Assembly (NCBI GenBank): GCA_016183235.1
Contig: JACPFA010000031.1
Coordinates: forward strand, 1 to 59,078
Origin: Deltaproteobacteria bacterium
Lineage (GTDB): Bacteria; UBA10199; DSSB01; JACPFA01
Length of the DNA stretch: 59,078 nt
Reading direction: 5' to 3'
Shown: piece by piece, positions 27,445 through 36,712 of the stretch
Layout: every line of letters begins with the position of its first letter
Position numbering within the stretch: position 1 is the stretch's first letter
The notes under the pieces: model-generated
Databases searched by the model: none
The model's input: only the letters and a program-made list of their open reading frames with translations
What the model was told of the DNA's origin: nothing
Program-made: the position numbers and the translations under genes

Positions 27445-28317
27445 ATGAGTTTCTACAAATTAATCCCATTAAAAATATTTTTATTGCTCACAAGTTGTGC
27501 ATCGACAACGGTTTATACTCGGTCGCAGTTGTTGATGGGGCATGTGCCGGTTACGATATCGGTCAAAATTGCTTCGCATGAAAAGGCCCTTGCTGATCAA
27601 GCGATGGATCAAGCTTATGGTGTGGCTAGAAATTTAGAAAGGCAGTTAAGTGAATGGCAAGCAACTTCACAAATCAGTTGTCTTAATCAAAATGCCGGGC
27701 GGAAAAGTTGCAAGTTTTTTCCTGATACTTTACGGGTATTAAAACAAGCCAAAGAACTTGCTGAAAAACTAGACGGTTATTTTGATATTCGCTTTGCGTC
27801 TAAAACAAAGGCGGGGATAGTAGGGGAAATTATTCTTGATGAAAAGAATAAGAGTGGAAAACTGACAGACCCTGAAACTCAAATTGGTTTAGGGGCTATT
27901 GCTAAAGGTTATATTGTTGACCAAATGTTACAGCAATCGGAATTAAAAAAATTTACGGATGTATTGATCAGTGCCGGCGGAGACACTGCTAGCCGCGGAG
28001 GGCCTTGGCCCGTTGCCATTCAAATTCCCCAGCAATTGCCGGGTAAATATACGGCTCCTATGTTCTTAAAAGACCAAGCTATTGCCACTTCAGGCAATGA
28101 TGAACAACCGGGGCATATCCTATCTCCTAAAACGATGCTGAGAGTAGAAAGAAATCAAAGCGTATCGGTGATAACCAATTCACTTACCTTGGCCGATGCC
28201 ATGGCTACAGGGTTTTACGTCGCAGGTGAACTAACAAGCGTTGAGCTATTGAAAAGATTCCCAGGAACCATTATGGTTTGGACAGATCCAACAGGAAAGA
28301 CGCGTCACTATCCATGA
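27445..28317 (+). CDS. apbE: FAD:protein FMN transferase (lipoprotein)
   Basis: Transfers FMN from FAD to a Thr of FMN-binding domains. 290 residues with a lipobox LTSC (Cys18), so anchored in the envelope. Family motifs: the N-terminal MGHVPVTISV, NLERQLSEWQATSQIS, GLGAIAKGYIVDQ (metal/FAD region) and ISAGGDTASRGG; the C-terminal NSLTLADAMATGFYVAG is diagnostic. The obvious substrate is the exported FMN-binding protein two genes upstream. Overlaps tilS by 4 bases (ATGA). Confidence 0.92.
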   Translation: MSFYKLIPLKIFLLLTSCASTTVYTRSQLLMGHVPVTISVKIASHEKALADQAMDQAYGVARNLERQLSEWQATSQISCLNQNAGRKSCKFFPDTLRVLKQAKELAEKLDGYFDIRFASKTKAGIVGEIILDEKNKSGKLTDPETQIGLGAIAKGYIVDQMLQQSELKKFTDVLISAGGDTASRGGPWPVAIQIPQQLPGKYTAPMFLKDQAIATSGNDEQPGHILSPKTMLRVERNQSVSVITNSLTLADAMATGFYVAGELTSVELLKRFPGTIMVWTDPTGKTRHYP

Positions 28318-29279
28318 AACAATTACTTAAAGCTATTAAAGATTCGCATGCCTCTTTGCCGCAAGAGGCGCGCGGCTTACCCATCATTATAGCTGCCTCC
28401 GGGGGCTTAGATTCTACGGTTTTGTTGCATGGGCTTTATCAATTGCGGCAAGCATTGCCAGTGCTCGTTGTGGCGCATGTTAATTATGGGTTGCGCGGTA
28501 AAGAATCGGATGAAGATCAAGCTTTTACGGAACAGCTTTGTCAGCTGTTTAGCTTGCGTTGTTTTGTTTTGCAAAAAAAAATAGGTACCAAAGCCAATGA
28601 TTTACAAAATAAGGCGCGTAAAATTCGCTACGATTTTTTTACCAAGATCGCATCGGAATTAAAAGGCGCCATTATTGCTACGGCTCATCAACGCGATGAT
28701 CAGGTAGAAACTTTCTTGTTGCGTTTAGTGCAAGGGGCCTCAAGTCATGGGTTGGGGGGGATGGAAGAATTTTCTGCTGGCCTCTGGCGGCCGCTTTTAA
28801 AATGCCCTCGCCAGGCTTTGGAGAAAATTGCCCAAGAAAATAAAATTGAATTTAGAACCGATTCTTCTAACCAAACCGACAAATATTTGCGCAATAAAAT
28901 CCGCCAACAATTATTGCCCCTACTTAAAACACTCAACCCCCGCATCGAAGAACACATTGCCAAAACCGCCACGCATCTGCGCAGCCAGGCACAATGGGTC
29001 ATGCTGATGGCAGAAAAATTTTTAACTACTCACCGTGAAAAAACAGGCAAGGGATTTTCACTCCCCATCATTCCTTTAAAAGAAGCACCTCGCGCCTTAA
29101 GGTGCCAGGTGTTGCAACAGGCCTGGAAAGAACTTTCAAACAACTTGCCCCTCAATTCCAAAAAATTAGCTCAACTGGAACAGGCCGTGCTATTCCCACA
29201 AAAAAAACGCCAATTCATTTTTAAAGACCCCATTTTAATCGAGCAAACCCGTTATCGAATTAGTTTTAAAAATATTTAA
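28314..29279 (+). CDS. tilS: tRNA(Ile) lysidine synthase
   Basis: PP-loop ATPase that changes C34 of the CAU-anticodon tRNA-Ile to lysidine. PP-loop IIAASGGLDSTVLL (residues 25-38), then HVNYGLRGKESDEDQAF, TAHQRDDQVETFLLRLV (HxxDDxxET type) and DSSNQTDKYLRNKIR. ATG 28314 overlaps the apbE stop. 321 residues: the N-terminal catalytic part and linker are present, but the C-terminal tRNA-binding domain of longer homologues appears absent or reduced. Confidence 0.93.
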   Translation: MKQLLKAIKDSHASLPQEARGLPIIIAASGGLDSTVLLHGLYQLRQALPVLVVAHVNYGLRGKESDEDQAFTEQLCQLFSLRCFVLQKKIGTKANDLQNKARKIRYDFFTKIASELKGAIIATAHQRDDQVETFLLRLVQGASSHGLGGMEEFSAGLWRPLLKCPRQALEKIAQENKIEFRTDSSNQTDKYLRNKIRQQLLPLLKTLNPRIEEHIAKTATHLRSQAQWVMLMAEKFLTTHREKTGKGFSLPIIPLKEAPRALRCQVLQQAWKELSNNLPLNSKKLAQLEQAVLFPQKKRQFIFKDPILIEQTRYRISFKNI

Positions 29280-29283
29280 AGGT

Positions 29284-29612
29284 GAAGATATTTTAGGCCG
29301 GGGCCCCTCTGTCATTGCGAACCCAGCAGGGTGAAGCAATCCCTTCTGTCTAACCGGTGAGATTGCCACGCCCGTTGGGCTCGCAATGACAGAAAGTCCA
29401 TAACGGCTAGCTCGCATGGGGGCCCCGGCGCTTCCGCGATGGGTTGCTAAAGACAGCTTCGGGCTCCAAAATCTAAAATACCTTTGTATTATAGTTTTAC
29501 TTTAAGTTATTGTTTTATCTATTTAAATTTAAATATAGATTGCTTCGCCATGCTTGGCTCGCAATGACAGGGTAATGTCATTGCGAGGAGGCAAAACCGA
29601 CGAAGCAATCTC
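29284..29612. repeat. Nested palindromes in the tilS-ftsH gap (families A and GC-rich)
   Basis: GCCGGGGCCCC (29297-29307) pairs with GGGGCCCCGGC (29419-29429) around a family A palindrome (29311-29391). A second family A pair, arranged tail to tail, occupies 29537-29612. Between them (29440-29536) is AT-rich DNA with no gene seen. Confidence 0.8.
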
Positions 29613-29683
29613 ACAATAGTGGCCAGTAATAGATTGATTTTATTAGCAGAAACGTTTACCGTTAAGGACTGGAAGGACCTGCT

Positions 29684-31585
29684 ATGAAACCCACTTATAA
29701 GACAATTTTGCTATGGGGCATTATCATCTTGTGTTCCATTTCAATTTTACAACTCATTAGTTTCCCACCCAATAGCGAACAAAGCATTTCTTACAGTGAG
29801 TTTGTAAAAGATATCAAAGAAAATCGCATTGAAAACGTGGTAGTGAAAGGCAATGTCTACACGGGTAAATATAAGCCTAGCAATTCTGGTAAAAAGTTTT
29901 TTAAAGCGATTGGCCCCTCTAATAGCGATAAGATTAATGAGCTGTTGGCCAATTCGCAGGCCCGCGTCGAATTTTTAGAACATCGCGACTCCTCGATGCT
30001 GTATCAGTTTTTGATCTATTGGCTGCCCATGATTGTTTTGGTGGGGCTTATCATTTTTATCATGCGGCAATTACAGGCCGGGGGCGGCAAGGCCATGAGT
30101 TTTGGCAAAAGTAAGGCCCGCCTCATGACTGACAAATCTCGCCGGGTTACTTTTGCCGATGTAGCGGGGGTTGATGAAGCCAAAGAAGAACTACAAGAAA
30201 TTATCGAGTTTTTAAAAAATCCTAAAAAGTTTACCAAGCTGGGGGGAAGGCTTGCCAAAGGGGTTTTGCTGATGGGCCCTCCCGGGACGGGCAAAACTTT
30301 ATTGGCACGGGCCATTGCTGGCGAAGCCGGGGCACCGTTTTTCTCGATTAGTGGTTCTGACTTTGTAGAAATGTTTGTAGGGGTGGGGGCCAGCCGAGTG
30401 CGTGATCTTTTTGAACAAGGCAAAAAACACGCCCCTTGTATTGTGTTTATTGACGAAATCGATGCGGTGGGTCGCCATCGTGGGGCAGGGCTAGGCGGCG
30501 GCCATGACGAGAGGGAACAAACCCTTAATCAATTACTCGTTGAAATGGATGGCTTTGAAAGTAACGAGGGGGTTATTTTGGTCGCGGCTACAAACCGCCC
30601 CGATGTTTTAGACCCCGCCTTATTGCGCCCGGGCCGCTTTGATCGGCGGGTCGTAGTGGCCAAACCCGACCTACGAGGTCGCGAATTAATTTTGCGGATT
30701 CATATGCGCAAAGTACCGATGGCAGGTGATGTTAATCTTTCGATTATTGCCCGTGGTACTCCCGGGTTTAGTGGTGCCGATTTACAGAACTTAGTTAATG
30801 AAGCAGCTCTCGTCGCGGCCCGCACTGAAAAGAAAGCTGTCGAAATGGTAGATTTAGAATTTGCCAAAGATAAAGTATTGATGGGCTCCGAGCGGCGCAG
30901 CATGTTGATTAGCGAAGAAGAGAAAAAAAATACAGCCTATCATGAAGCCGGCCACACCTTGGTGGCCAAACTTATTTTGGGGACTGACCCCATCCACAAG
31001 GTTACGATTATTCCCCGAGGAATGGCATTGGGGTTAACCCAGCAGCTACCGGAAGAAGACAAGCATTCTTATTCTAAAGAATACACTGAAAATCGCATCG
31101 CTATTTTAATGGGTGGGCGGATTGCTGAAGAACTTATTTTTGCTGCTCAAACCACCGGCGCTGGTAATGACTTTCAGCATGCCACCGACCTGGCGCGTAA
31201 GATGGTTTGTGAATGGGGGATGAGCGAAAAATTGGGCCCGATTCATTATGCTAATCGTGATGAAGAAATCTTTTTAGGTCGCGAATTAGCTAAAAACCCC
31301 AACTATAGCCCCTCAACCAGTGACCTTATCGATGAAGAAATTAAAGCACTTATCTTACGCAATTATGAGCGGGCTAAAAAATTATTGAGCGAACATATTG
31401 ACCAACTGCATCGTTTGGCCAAGGCCTTGCTTGAAATGGAGACTTTGTCGGGGGATCAAATTGATTTGATTATGAGTGGGGGGACGCCGGCGGTGGTGAC
31501 GCCTAGCGCTGAAGTCGCCGAAGTTAAAACTCGCAAACGGTCAAAGCCAAAGCCCATCATTTCACCCCAACCTACCAAGGCTTGA
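29684..31585 (+). CDS. ftsH: ATP-dependent zinc metalloprotease FtsH
   Basis: Membrane-bound AAA+ protease for quality control and turnover of regulators such as RpoH. Two helices (about 8-26 and 108-127) flank the small periplasmic domain. Walker A GPPGTGKT (198-205), Walker [12 protein letters not shown], second region of homology [11 protein letters not shown], and zinc site HEAGH (420-424). 633 residues, full length. Nucleotide start shows GGAAGGACCTGCT before the ATG. Heads a tilS-ftsH-folP-glmM-pdxJ-nnr-tsaE order common in bacteria. Confidence 0.97.
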   Translation: MKPTYKTILLWGIIILCSISILQLISFPPNSEQSISYSEFVKDIKENRIENVVVKGNVYTGKYKPSNSGKKFFKAIGPSNSDKINELLANSQARVEFLEHRDSSMLYQFLIYWLPMIVLVGLIIFIMRQLQAGGGKAMSFGKSKARLMTDKSRRVTFADVAGVDEAKEELQEIIEFLKNPKKFTKLGGRLAKGVLLMGPPGTGKTLLARAIAGEAGAPFFSISGSDFVEMFVGVGASRVRDLFEQGKKHAPCIVFIDEIDAVGRHRGAGLGGGHDEREQTLNQLLVEMDGFESNEGVILVAATNRPDVLDPALLRPGRFDRRVVVAKPDLRGRELILRIHMRKVPMAGDVNLSIIARGTPGFSGADLQNLVNEAALVAARTEKKAVEMVDLEFAKDKVLMGSERRSMLISEEEKKNTAYHEAGHTLVAKLILGTDPIHKVTIIPRGMALGLTQQLPEEDKHSYSKEYTENRIAILMGGRIAEELIFAAQTTGAGNDFQHATDLARKMVCEWGMSEKLGPIHYANRDEEIFLGRELAKNPNYSPSTSDLIDEEIKALILRNYERAKKLLSEHIDQLHRLAKALLEMETLSGDQIDLIMSGGTPAVVTPSAEVAEVKTRKRSKPKPIISPQPTKA

Positions 31586-31594
31586 CAATTTTCT

Positions 31595-31747
31595 GTCATT
31601 GCGAACCCCCTTCAGGGGTGAAGCAATCCGATGCAGAGCATCGTCCTGAGCGGTAGCGAAGGATCTCCTCGTTTGCAAGAGATCCTTCGGCTAAAGCCTC
31701 AGGACGACCTTCGGTCGGATTGCCACGCCCGTTGGGCTCGCAATGAC
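31595..31747. repeat. Family A palindrome with a nested GGATC-type hairpin
   Basis: Ends GTCATTGCGAACCCCCTTCA / GGGCTCGCAATGAC; in the loop CGTCCTGAGCGGTAGCGAAG pairs with a CTTCGGCTAAAGCCTCAGGACG block around GAGATCC units. The same nested combination occurs at 52132-52330. Confidence 0.85.
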
Positions 31748-31760
31748 AACATTTTAAATT

Positions 31761-32600
31761 ATGTCGGTTTGGAAATTTGCAAATATTGAATGGGACTTGG
31801 AAATACAGCCAAGAATCTTGGGAATCTTGAATGTTACTCCGGATTCGTTTTCGGATGGGGGGCTTTTTGTTGAACCGCAACGGGCCTTGGAGCATGCGCT
31901 TAGAATGGAAGCGCAAGGGGCTGATGCGATTGATGTTGGGGCTGAGTCGACTCGGCCTGGGGCGTGTGAAATTACCATTGCAGTAGAATGGCAACGCTTA
32001 GAGTCGGTGTTAAAATTATTAAGTGCATCGCTGAAAATACCTATTTCACTGGATACTCGCAAAAGTGAAATTGCACGCAGGGGGATTGCAACCGGGGTTC
32101 AGATTATCAACGATGTATCAGGGGGGCGATTTGATGCTAAAATGTTTGATGTCGTTCGGCAAACTAAAGCAGGTTATATTCTCATGCATTCGCGTGGAAC
32201 TCCTGATCACATGATGGAACATTGTCATTACCAAAATCTCTTCGAAGAAATTAAACAAGAACTTAAAAACCAAGTTGGGCTTGCACAAAAGCAAGGGGTT
32301 AGGCCTAAACAAATCGTACTCGACCCGGGTTTTGGTTTTGCCAAAAATGTTGAACAAAATGATGATTTATTAGATAACCTTGAAAAAGTGATCTTAGAAT
32401 CTTATCCTTGCGCCATTGGCATTTCACGCAAACGATTTTTAAGGGAAAAAGCGGGTGGTGAGCAGGAAAAGCTGATGAAACTTGGCATTGCTGGGTGTCA
32501 AAAGGCTTATAAAAAAGGAGTACGCCTTTTTAGGGTGCATGAGGTAGAATTGACTGTTAAGAGATTAAAAGGAATGGATCCCGGGTCAAGCCCGGGATGA
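31761..32600 (+). CDS. folP: Dihydropteroate synthase
   Basis: Folate enzyme joining pterin pyrophosphate and p-aminobenzoate; the sulfonamide target. Motifs: ILGILNVTPDSFSDGGLF, IDVGAESTRPGA, INDVSGG, and KRFLREK near the end (the usual SRK pocket is GISRKRFL). 279 residues. The last seven codons (DPGSSPG) and the TGA stop are inside a family B repeat, so the natural C-terminus has been replaced or extended. Confidence 0.95.
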   Translation: MSVWKFANIEWDLEIQPRILGILNVTPDSFSDGGLFVEPQRALEHALRMEAQGADAIDVGAESTRPGACEITIAVEWQRLESVLKLLSASLKIPISLDTRKSEIARRGIATGVQIINDVSGGRFDAKMFDVVRQTKAGYILMHSRGTPDHMMEHCHYQNLFEEIKQELKNQVGLAQKQGVRPKQIVLDPGFGFAKNVEQNDDLLDNLEKVILESYPCAIGISRKRFLREKAGGEQEKLMKLGIAGCQKAYKKGVRLFRVHEVELTVKRLKGMDPGSSPG

Positions 32601-32672
32601 CGTCACTGTTGTCATCCCGAACTTGATCCGGGATGACAGGGGCAACGTCATCCCGGGCTTGATCCGGGATCC
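32576..32672. repeat. Triple family B repeat, supplies the folP stop codon
   Basis: GGATCCCGGGTCAAGCCCGG, then CATCCCGAACTTGATCCGGG, then CATCCCGGGCTTGATCCGGG: three B units in alternating orientation, from the folP tail to 11 bases before glmM. Confidence 0.88.
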
Positions 32673-32683
32673 ATACATTTTCT

Positions 32684-34027
32684 ATGCAAAACTTATTTGG
32701 TACGGATGGGATTCGTGGGGTTGCAAATAGTTTTCCGATTACAGCCGAAGTGGCCTTGGCCTTGGGCAAGGCGGTGGCGGTGTTATTTCGAGAAAAACAA
32801 TCTAAAAAAATTGTCATTGGCAAAGATACTCGCAAATCTAATTACATGATTGAAAATGCGATTGCGGCAGGCATTTGTTCGATGGGGGTGCAGGCCATTT
32901 ATTTGGGGCCCATTCCAACCCCCGGGATTGCCTTTATCACCCAATCAATGCGGGCTGATGCGGGGATTGTCATTAGTGCCAGCCATAACCCTTACTTTGA
33001 TAATGGGATTAAAATTTTTGACCACGATGGCTACAAACTCCCTGATGAGCTCGAAGAAAAAATTAGCAACATGATTCTTAAGCAATCCTTTCCACCGGGC
33101 CCCACCAAAGAACACATCGGAACTGCTTTTAGGGTGGATGATGCAGGGGGGCGTTACATCACTTACTTAAAATCGACCTTTCCCAAAGATGTGACCCTTG
33201 AGGGAATCAAGGTGGTAATTGATTGCGCCCATGGTGCGGCTTACAAAATTTCACCTACTTTATTTGAAGAGTTAGGGGCCACAGTGATCGCTATGGGGGT
33301 AAAACCCAATGGGCTTAATATCAACGAACGCTGTGGGGCCCTACACCCTGAACATTTGGCTAAAAAAGTTTTAGAAGAAAAGGCTCAACTGGGGATTGCC
33401 TTAGATGGGGATGGGGATCGGGTGATTTTAATCGATGAGAAGGGTAATATTGTCGATGGCGATTTTATTTTAGGAATTTGTGGCGAAAATTTAAAAGAAA
33501 AGGGCCTGCTCCATCATAACACCCTGGTGGGAACCGTAATGACCAACATGGGGCTAGAAAGTTGGCTTAAAACTAAAAAAATCCAATTATTAAGAACTCA
33601 AGTAGGGGATCGTTATGTGGTAGAAGCCATGCGCCATAATGGCTATTGTTTAGGTGGCGAACAATCGGGCCATATTATTTTTTCAGAATATAGCACCACG
33701 GGTGATGGCACCTTAACCGCCTTACGAATCTTAGAAATTCTTAAACTTACCGGAAAAAGTTTATCGGAGTTAGCCGCCAATATTCCGCGCTTTCCTCAGC
33801 TCCTTATCAAAATCAAAGTAAAAGAAAAAAAGGAATGGGAGCAAATCCCCGCTTGCAATCATTTGATACGGGAAATTCAAAAACAATTGGGGGGAGAGGG
33901 CAGGTTATTGTTGCGCTATTCTGGCACCGAACCCGTCTTTCGCATTATGATTGAAGGGCGTGACGAAACCAAAATTAAAAATTACTTAGTGAAAATTGAA
34001 GAAGAATTTACTAAACAACTCACGTGA
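32684..34027 (+). CDS. glmM: Phosphoglucosamine mutase
   Basis: Converts glucosamine-6-phosphate to glucosamine-1-phosphate for UDP-GlcNAc, hence peptidoglycan and LPS. N-terminal GTDGIRGVANSFPIT, phosphoserine Ser100 in SASHNPYFDNGIK, metal loop DGDGDRVIL, sugar loop GGEQSGHIIF and phosphate loop RYSGTEPVFRIMIEG. 447 residues, full length. GTGA overlap with pdxJ. Confidence 0.96.
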   Translation: MQNLFGTDGIRGVANSFPITAEVALALGKAVAVLFREKQSKKIVIGKDTRKSNYMIENAIAAGICSMGVQAIYLGPIPTPGIAFITQSMRADAGIVISASHNPYFDNGIKIFDHDGYKLPDELEEKISNMILKQSFPPGPTKEHIGTAFRVDDAGGRYITYLKSTFPKDVTLEGIKVVIDCAHGAAYKISPTLFEELGATVIAMGVKPNGLNINERCGALHPEHLAKKVLEEKAQLGIALDGDGDRVILIDEKGNIVDGDFILGICGENLKEKGLLHHNTLVGTVMTNMGLESWLKTKKIQLLRTQVGDRYVVEAMRHNGYCLGGEQSGHIIFSEYSTTGDGTLTALRILEILKLTGKSLSELAANIPRFPQLLIKIKVKEKKEWEQIPACNHLIREIQKQLGGEGRLLLRYSGTEPVFRIMIEGRDETKIKNYLVKIEEEFTKQLT

Positions 34028-34746
34028 AACTTGGCGTTAATATTGATCATGTCGCAACGATCAGGCAGGCTCGAGGGACTGCCTATCCTGAACCCGTGGT
34101 AGCGGCCAAAATTGCTGAAGCCCATGGGGCTGATCAAATCACTTTTCATTTGCGGGAAGATCGTCGGCATATTCAAGATCGTGACTTGCCACAATTAAAA
34201 GCCGCAGTTCGTATTCCTTTAAATATGGAGATGGCTGCAACCCCTGAAATGGTCAAGATTGCCTCACGCTTAAACCCTTACAGTGTAACGTTTGTCCCTG
34301 AAAAACGTAGGGAATTAACCACCGAAGGTGGGCTTAACTTAGCCAGACATAAAAATCGTTTAGGAGAATATTCTCGAAAATTACAACAATACGGTATTAA
34401 GGTGAGTTTATTTATTGATCCTACGTTGCAAGACACCGATTTAGCTCATGCCTTGAAAGTCGACCATGTGGAATTTCACACGGGCACTTATTGTGATGCC
34501 AAGACCCATCGACAAAGGCAACAGCAATGGCAACGCCTTTTACAATGTTGCCAATATGCAAAAGAGTGCGGGCTTTATGTGGCCGCTGGTCATGGGCTTA
34601 ATTATGAAAATATCCAAGAAGTCTTAAAAATTAAAGAGATTGAAGAATATAATATTGGTCACTCTATTGTGGCAGAAAGTATCTACTCCGGCTTTGGTGA
34701 AGCCGTGGCCAAAATGAAACAACTCCTGACGGGATCTACTGATTGA
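34024..34746 (+). CDS. pdxJ: Pyridoxine 5'-phosphate synthase
   Basis: Closes the ring of vitamin B6 in the DXP-dependent pathway. The signature start KLGVNIDHVATIRQARGTAYP is complete; further motifs are ITFHLREDRRHIQDRD, NMEMAATPEM, EFHTGTYCD and AGHGLNYEN. 240 residues, standard. GTG start overlapping glmM. In many relatives acpS follows; here nnr follows directly. Confidence 0.96.
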   Translation: MKLGVNIDHVATIRQARGTAYPEPVVAAKIAEAHGADQITFHLREDRRHIQDRDLPQLKAAVRIPLNMEMAATPEMVKIASRLNPYSVTFVPEKRRELTTEGGLNLARHKNRLGEYSRKLQQYGIKVSLFIDPTLQDTDLAHALKVDHVEFHTGTYCDAKTHRQRQQQWQRLLQCCQYAKECGLYVAAGHGLNYENIQEVLKIKEIEEYNIGHSIVAESIYSGFGEAVAKMKQLLTGSTD

Positions 34747-36275
34747 AAATTGTAACCGCAAAACAAATGCAAAGGTTGGATTGGCTAACCATTCATCGTT
34801 ACAAAGTACCGGGAATTGTGTTGATGAAGCGGGCAGGGATGGGGGCCTTTCAATGGCTACAAACTAAATTTGGCCATCGTAAAAAAGTTTGGACGGTGTT
34901 GGGAGGGACTGGCAATAATGGGGGTGACGCCTGGGTGGTGGCGGCACAGGCTATGGCACGGGGTTACCAGGTACAATGTTTTTTGATGGGGGAACCCAGC
35001 CGTTTGAATACCGATGCTAACTATTATTATCAAAAAATAAAGGCTCATGTTCAAACTATTCAATCGATAAAAGACCTGACCCCTCTAAGCCAGGCCTTAA
35101 AAAATTCTGATTTAATTATTGATGGGCTTTTTGGGACAGGTTTGTCTAGGCCCTTACGCGGTTTGCAACAACGAGTTGTTAAGCTAGCCAATACTGCAAC
35201 AAGTGTGCGAGTTGCTTTAGATATACCGTCAGGGATTGCTTCAGATTCAGGTGAAAGTATGGGTGAAGCCATCCGGGCTGATTACACGGTTACTTTTCAA
35301 TTACCTAAGTGGGGGCATTTTTTAAAAGACGGGGCTAATGCCACTGGTTCATTAGTCGTTATTCCGATTGGAATAAAAAAATCACTTATTCAAAAAATAA
35401 AAACTAAGGCCCAGATGATTTCGGGCGCACAAATTAAAGGCTATTTGCCCCAAAGGCGCCCTAATATCCATAAAGCAAGTTTTGGCCGAGCCTTGATCAT
35501 TGCAGGCTCTAAAAAAATGCCGGGGGCTGGAATTTTGGCTAGTACCGCGGTATTGCGATCGGGATGTGGCTTATCCACATTGTTTTTTCCAGCGGGGGCA
35601 ATTCATCCAAGTTTGTTTAAACATCCAGAAAATATTTTAACTCCCATTACAAATTCTTCAGGGGTTTTTGATAAAATATCTTTAAAAGAAGTATTACCTG
35701 AACTCTCAAAATTTAAAGCCTCAGGCCTTGGTTGTGGAATAGGGCTTGCCCCAATAACAACCCCATTTGTTAGAACGATCGTCAAAAATTTTAAAGACCC
35801 TATCGTGGTTGATGCCGATGGGCTCTTTCATCTTCAGGGCAAACAACGAAAACCCATGATTGTCACGCCCCATCCTGGCGAAATGGCACGCTTACTTGGA
35901 ACGAGCGTCGCATTTGTTGAAGCTAATCGCATGAAAGTAGCGATGCAATTAGCCAAAAAATGGAATGTATATGTATTGCTCAAAGGCCACCGTAGCCTCG
36001 TTGCCACTCCAAGGGGTCAGGTCTATATCAACCCAACAGGCTCAGTAACTTTAGCAACAGCCGGGTCAGGGGATGTATTAACCGGTTTGATCACAGGGTT
36101 CTTGGCCCAAGGCTTAAATCCATTGCGGGCCTGCCTTACCGCCGTTTATATCCACGGCCAGGCAGGGGATTATATTTATGAAAAGGTTGGAGACCGAGGT
36201 ACTACGGCAAGTGATATATTAAAATTTGTCCCCATGGCTATCAGGCAAATTACCGTACCTAAAAAGTTTTATTGA
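34743..36275 (+). CDS. nnr: Bifunctional NAD(P)HX epimerase / dehydratase
   Basis: Repairs hydrated NAD(P)H. N-terminal YjeF_N epimerase about 1-215 (GGTGNNGGDAWVVAAQAMARG, DLIIDGLFGTGLSRPL, ALDIPSGIASDSGE). C-terminal ADP-dependent dehydratase of the ribokinase fold about 230-505 (RALIIAGSKKMPGAG, VTPHPGEMARLLG, TATAGSGDVLTGLITG in slightly changed form). TTG start overlaps the pdxJ stop (TTGA). The last 15 bases are also the beginning of the palindrome arm at 36261. Confidence 0.95.
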   Translation: MKIVTAKQMQRLDWLTIHRYKVPGIVLMKRAGMGAFQWLQTKFGHRKKVWTVLGGTGNNGGDAWVVAAQAMARGYQVQCFLMGEPSRLNTDANYYYQKIKAHVQTIQSIKDLTPLSQALKNSDLIIDGLFGTGLSRPLRGLQQRVVKLANTATSVRVALDIPSGIASDSGESMGEAIRADYTVTFQLPKWGHFLKDGANATGSLVVIPIGIKKSLIQKIKTKAQMISGAQIKGYLPQRRPNIHKASFGRALIIAGSKKMPGAGILASTAVLRSGCGLSTLFFPAGAIHPSLFKHPENILTPITNSSGVFDKISLKEVLPELSKFKASGLGCGIGLAPITTPFVRTIVKNFKDPIVVDADGLFHLQGKQRKPMIVTPHPGEMARLLGTSVAFVEANRMKVAMQLAKKWNVYVLLKGHRSLVATPRGQVYINPTGSVTLATAGSGDVLTGLITGFLAQGLNPLRACLTAVYIHGQAGDYIYEKVGDRGTTASDILKFVPMAIRQITVPKKFY

Positions 36276-36476
36276 AGGGGGCTAGAGGGTAATTTGAGAA
36301 CTCGCACCCGTGAAGCCTACTCGGCTCAAAAAATCCTTTATTTTTAATTGAATTAGAGTATTCCTTCGTCATCCTCTAATTCAAAAAAATAATAGGATTT
36401 TTTGAACCTCCTACGGCTTCACTCCTGTGCTAAAAGTTCTCAAATTACCCTCTAGCCCCCTTCAATAAAACTTTTT
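36261..36476 (-). repeat. Structured palindromic element, family P, copy 5; arm includes the end of nnr
   Basis: 42-bp arms 36261-36302 and 36435-36476 are perfect complements. The first 15 bases of the left arm are the last codons and stop of nnr (AAAAAGTTTTATTGA). Inside: CGCACCCGTGAAGCC / GGCTTCACTCCTGTGCTAAA, a TCAAAAAATCC / GGATTTTTTGA stem, and the apical GAATTAGAG hairpin (36349-36384). Reverse-complemented, it aligns along its length with copies 2 and 4. Confidence 0.92.
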
Positions 36477-36501
36477 ATATCTCTCAAATATTTGCAGAGA
36501 A

Positions 36502-36704
36502 GTCTTTTCGAAGCGGGGATAGGCAAATAGAGAGCCTTTTAGCGCAGGAGGGCGGACGTAGGAGGGTTAAAAAATTTTATTGTTTTTTTGAATTAGAGGA
36601 TGACGAAGGAATACTCTAATTCAACCAAAAACAAAAAATTTTTTAGCCCGACTAGGCCGACCGGGCGCGGGCTCTCAATTTGCCTATCCCCGCTTCGAAA
36701 AGAC
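36502..36704 (+). repeat. Structured palindromic element, family P, copy 4
   Basis: Arms 36502-36536 and 36670-36704 pair at 34 of 35 positions. The inner 135 bases are almost those of copy 2 (23746). The spacer to the preceding copy is also shared between the two loci, so copies 1+2 and 5+4 are the same two-element unit at two places. Nothing else is seen in 36276-36741. Confidence 0.9.
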
Positions 36705-36712
36705 GTGGAGAG

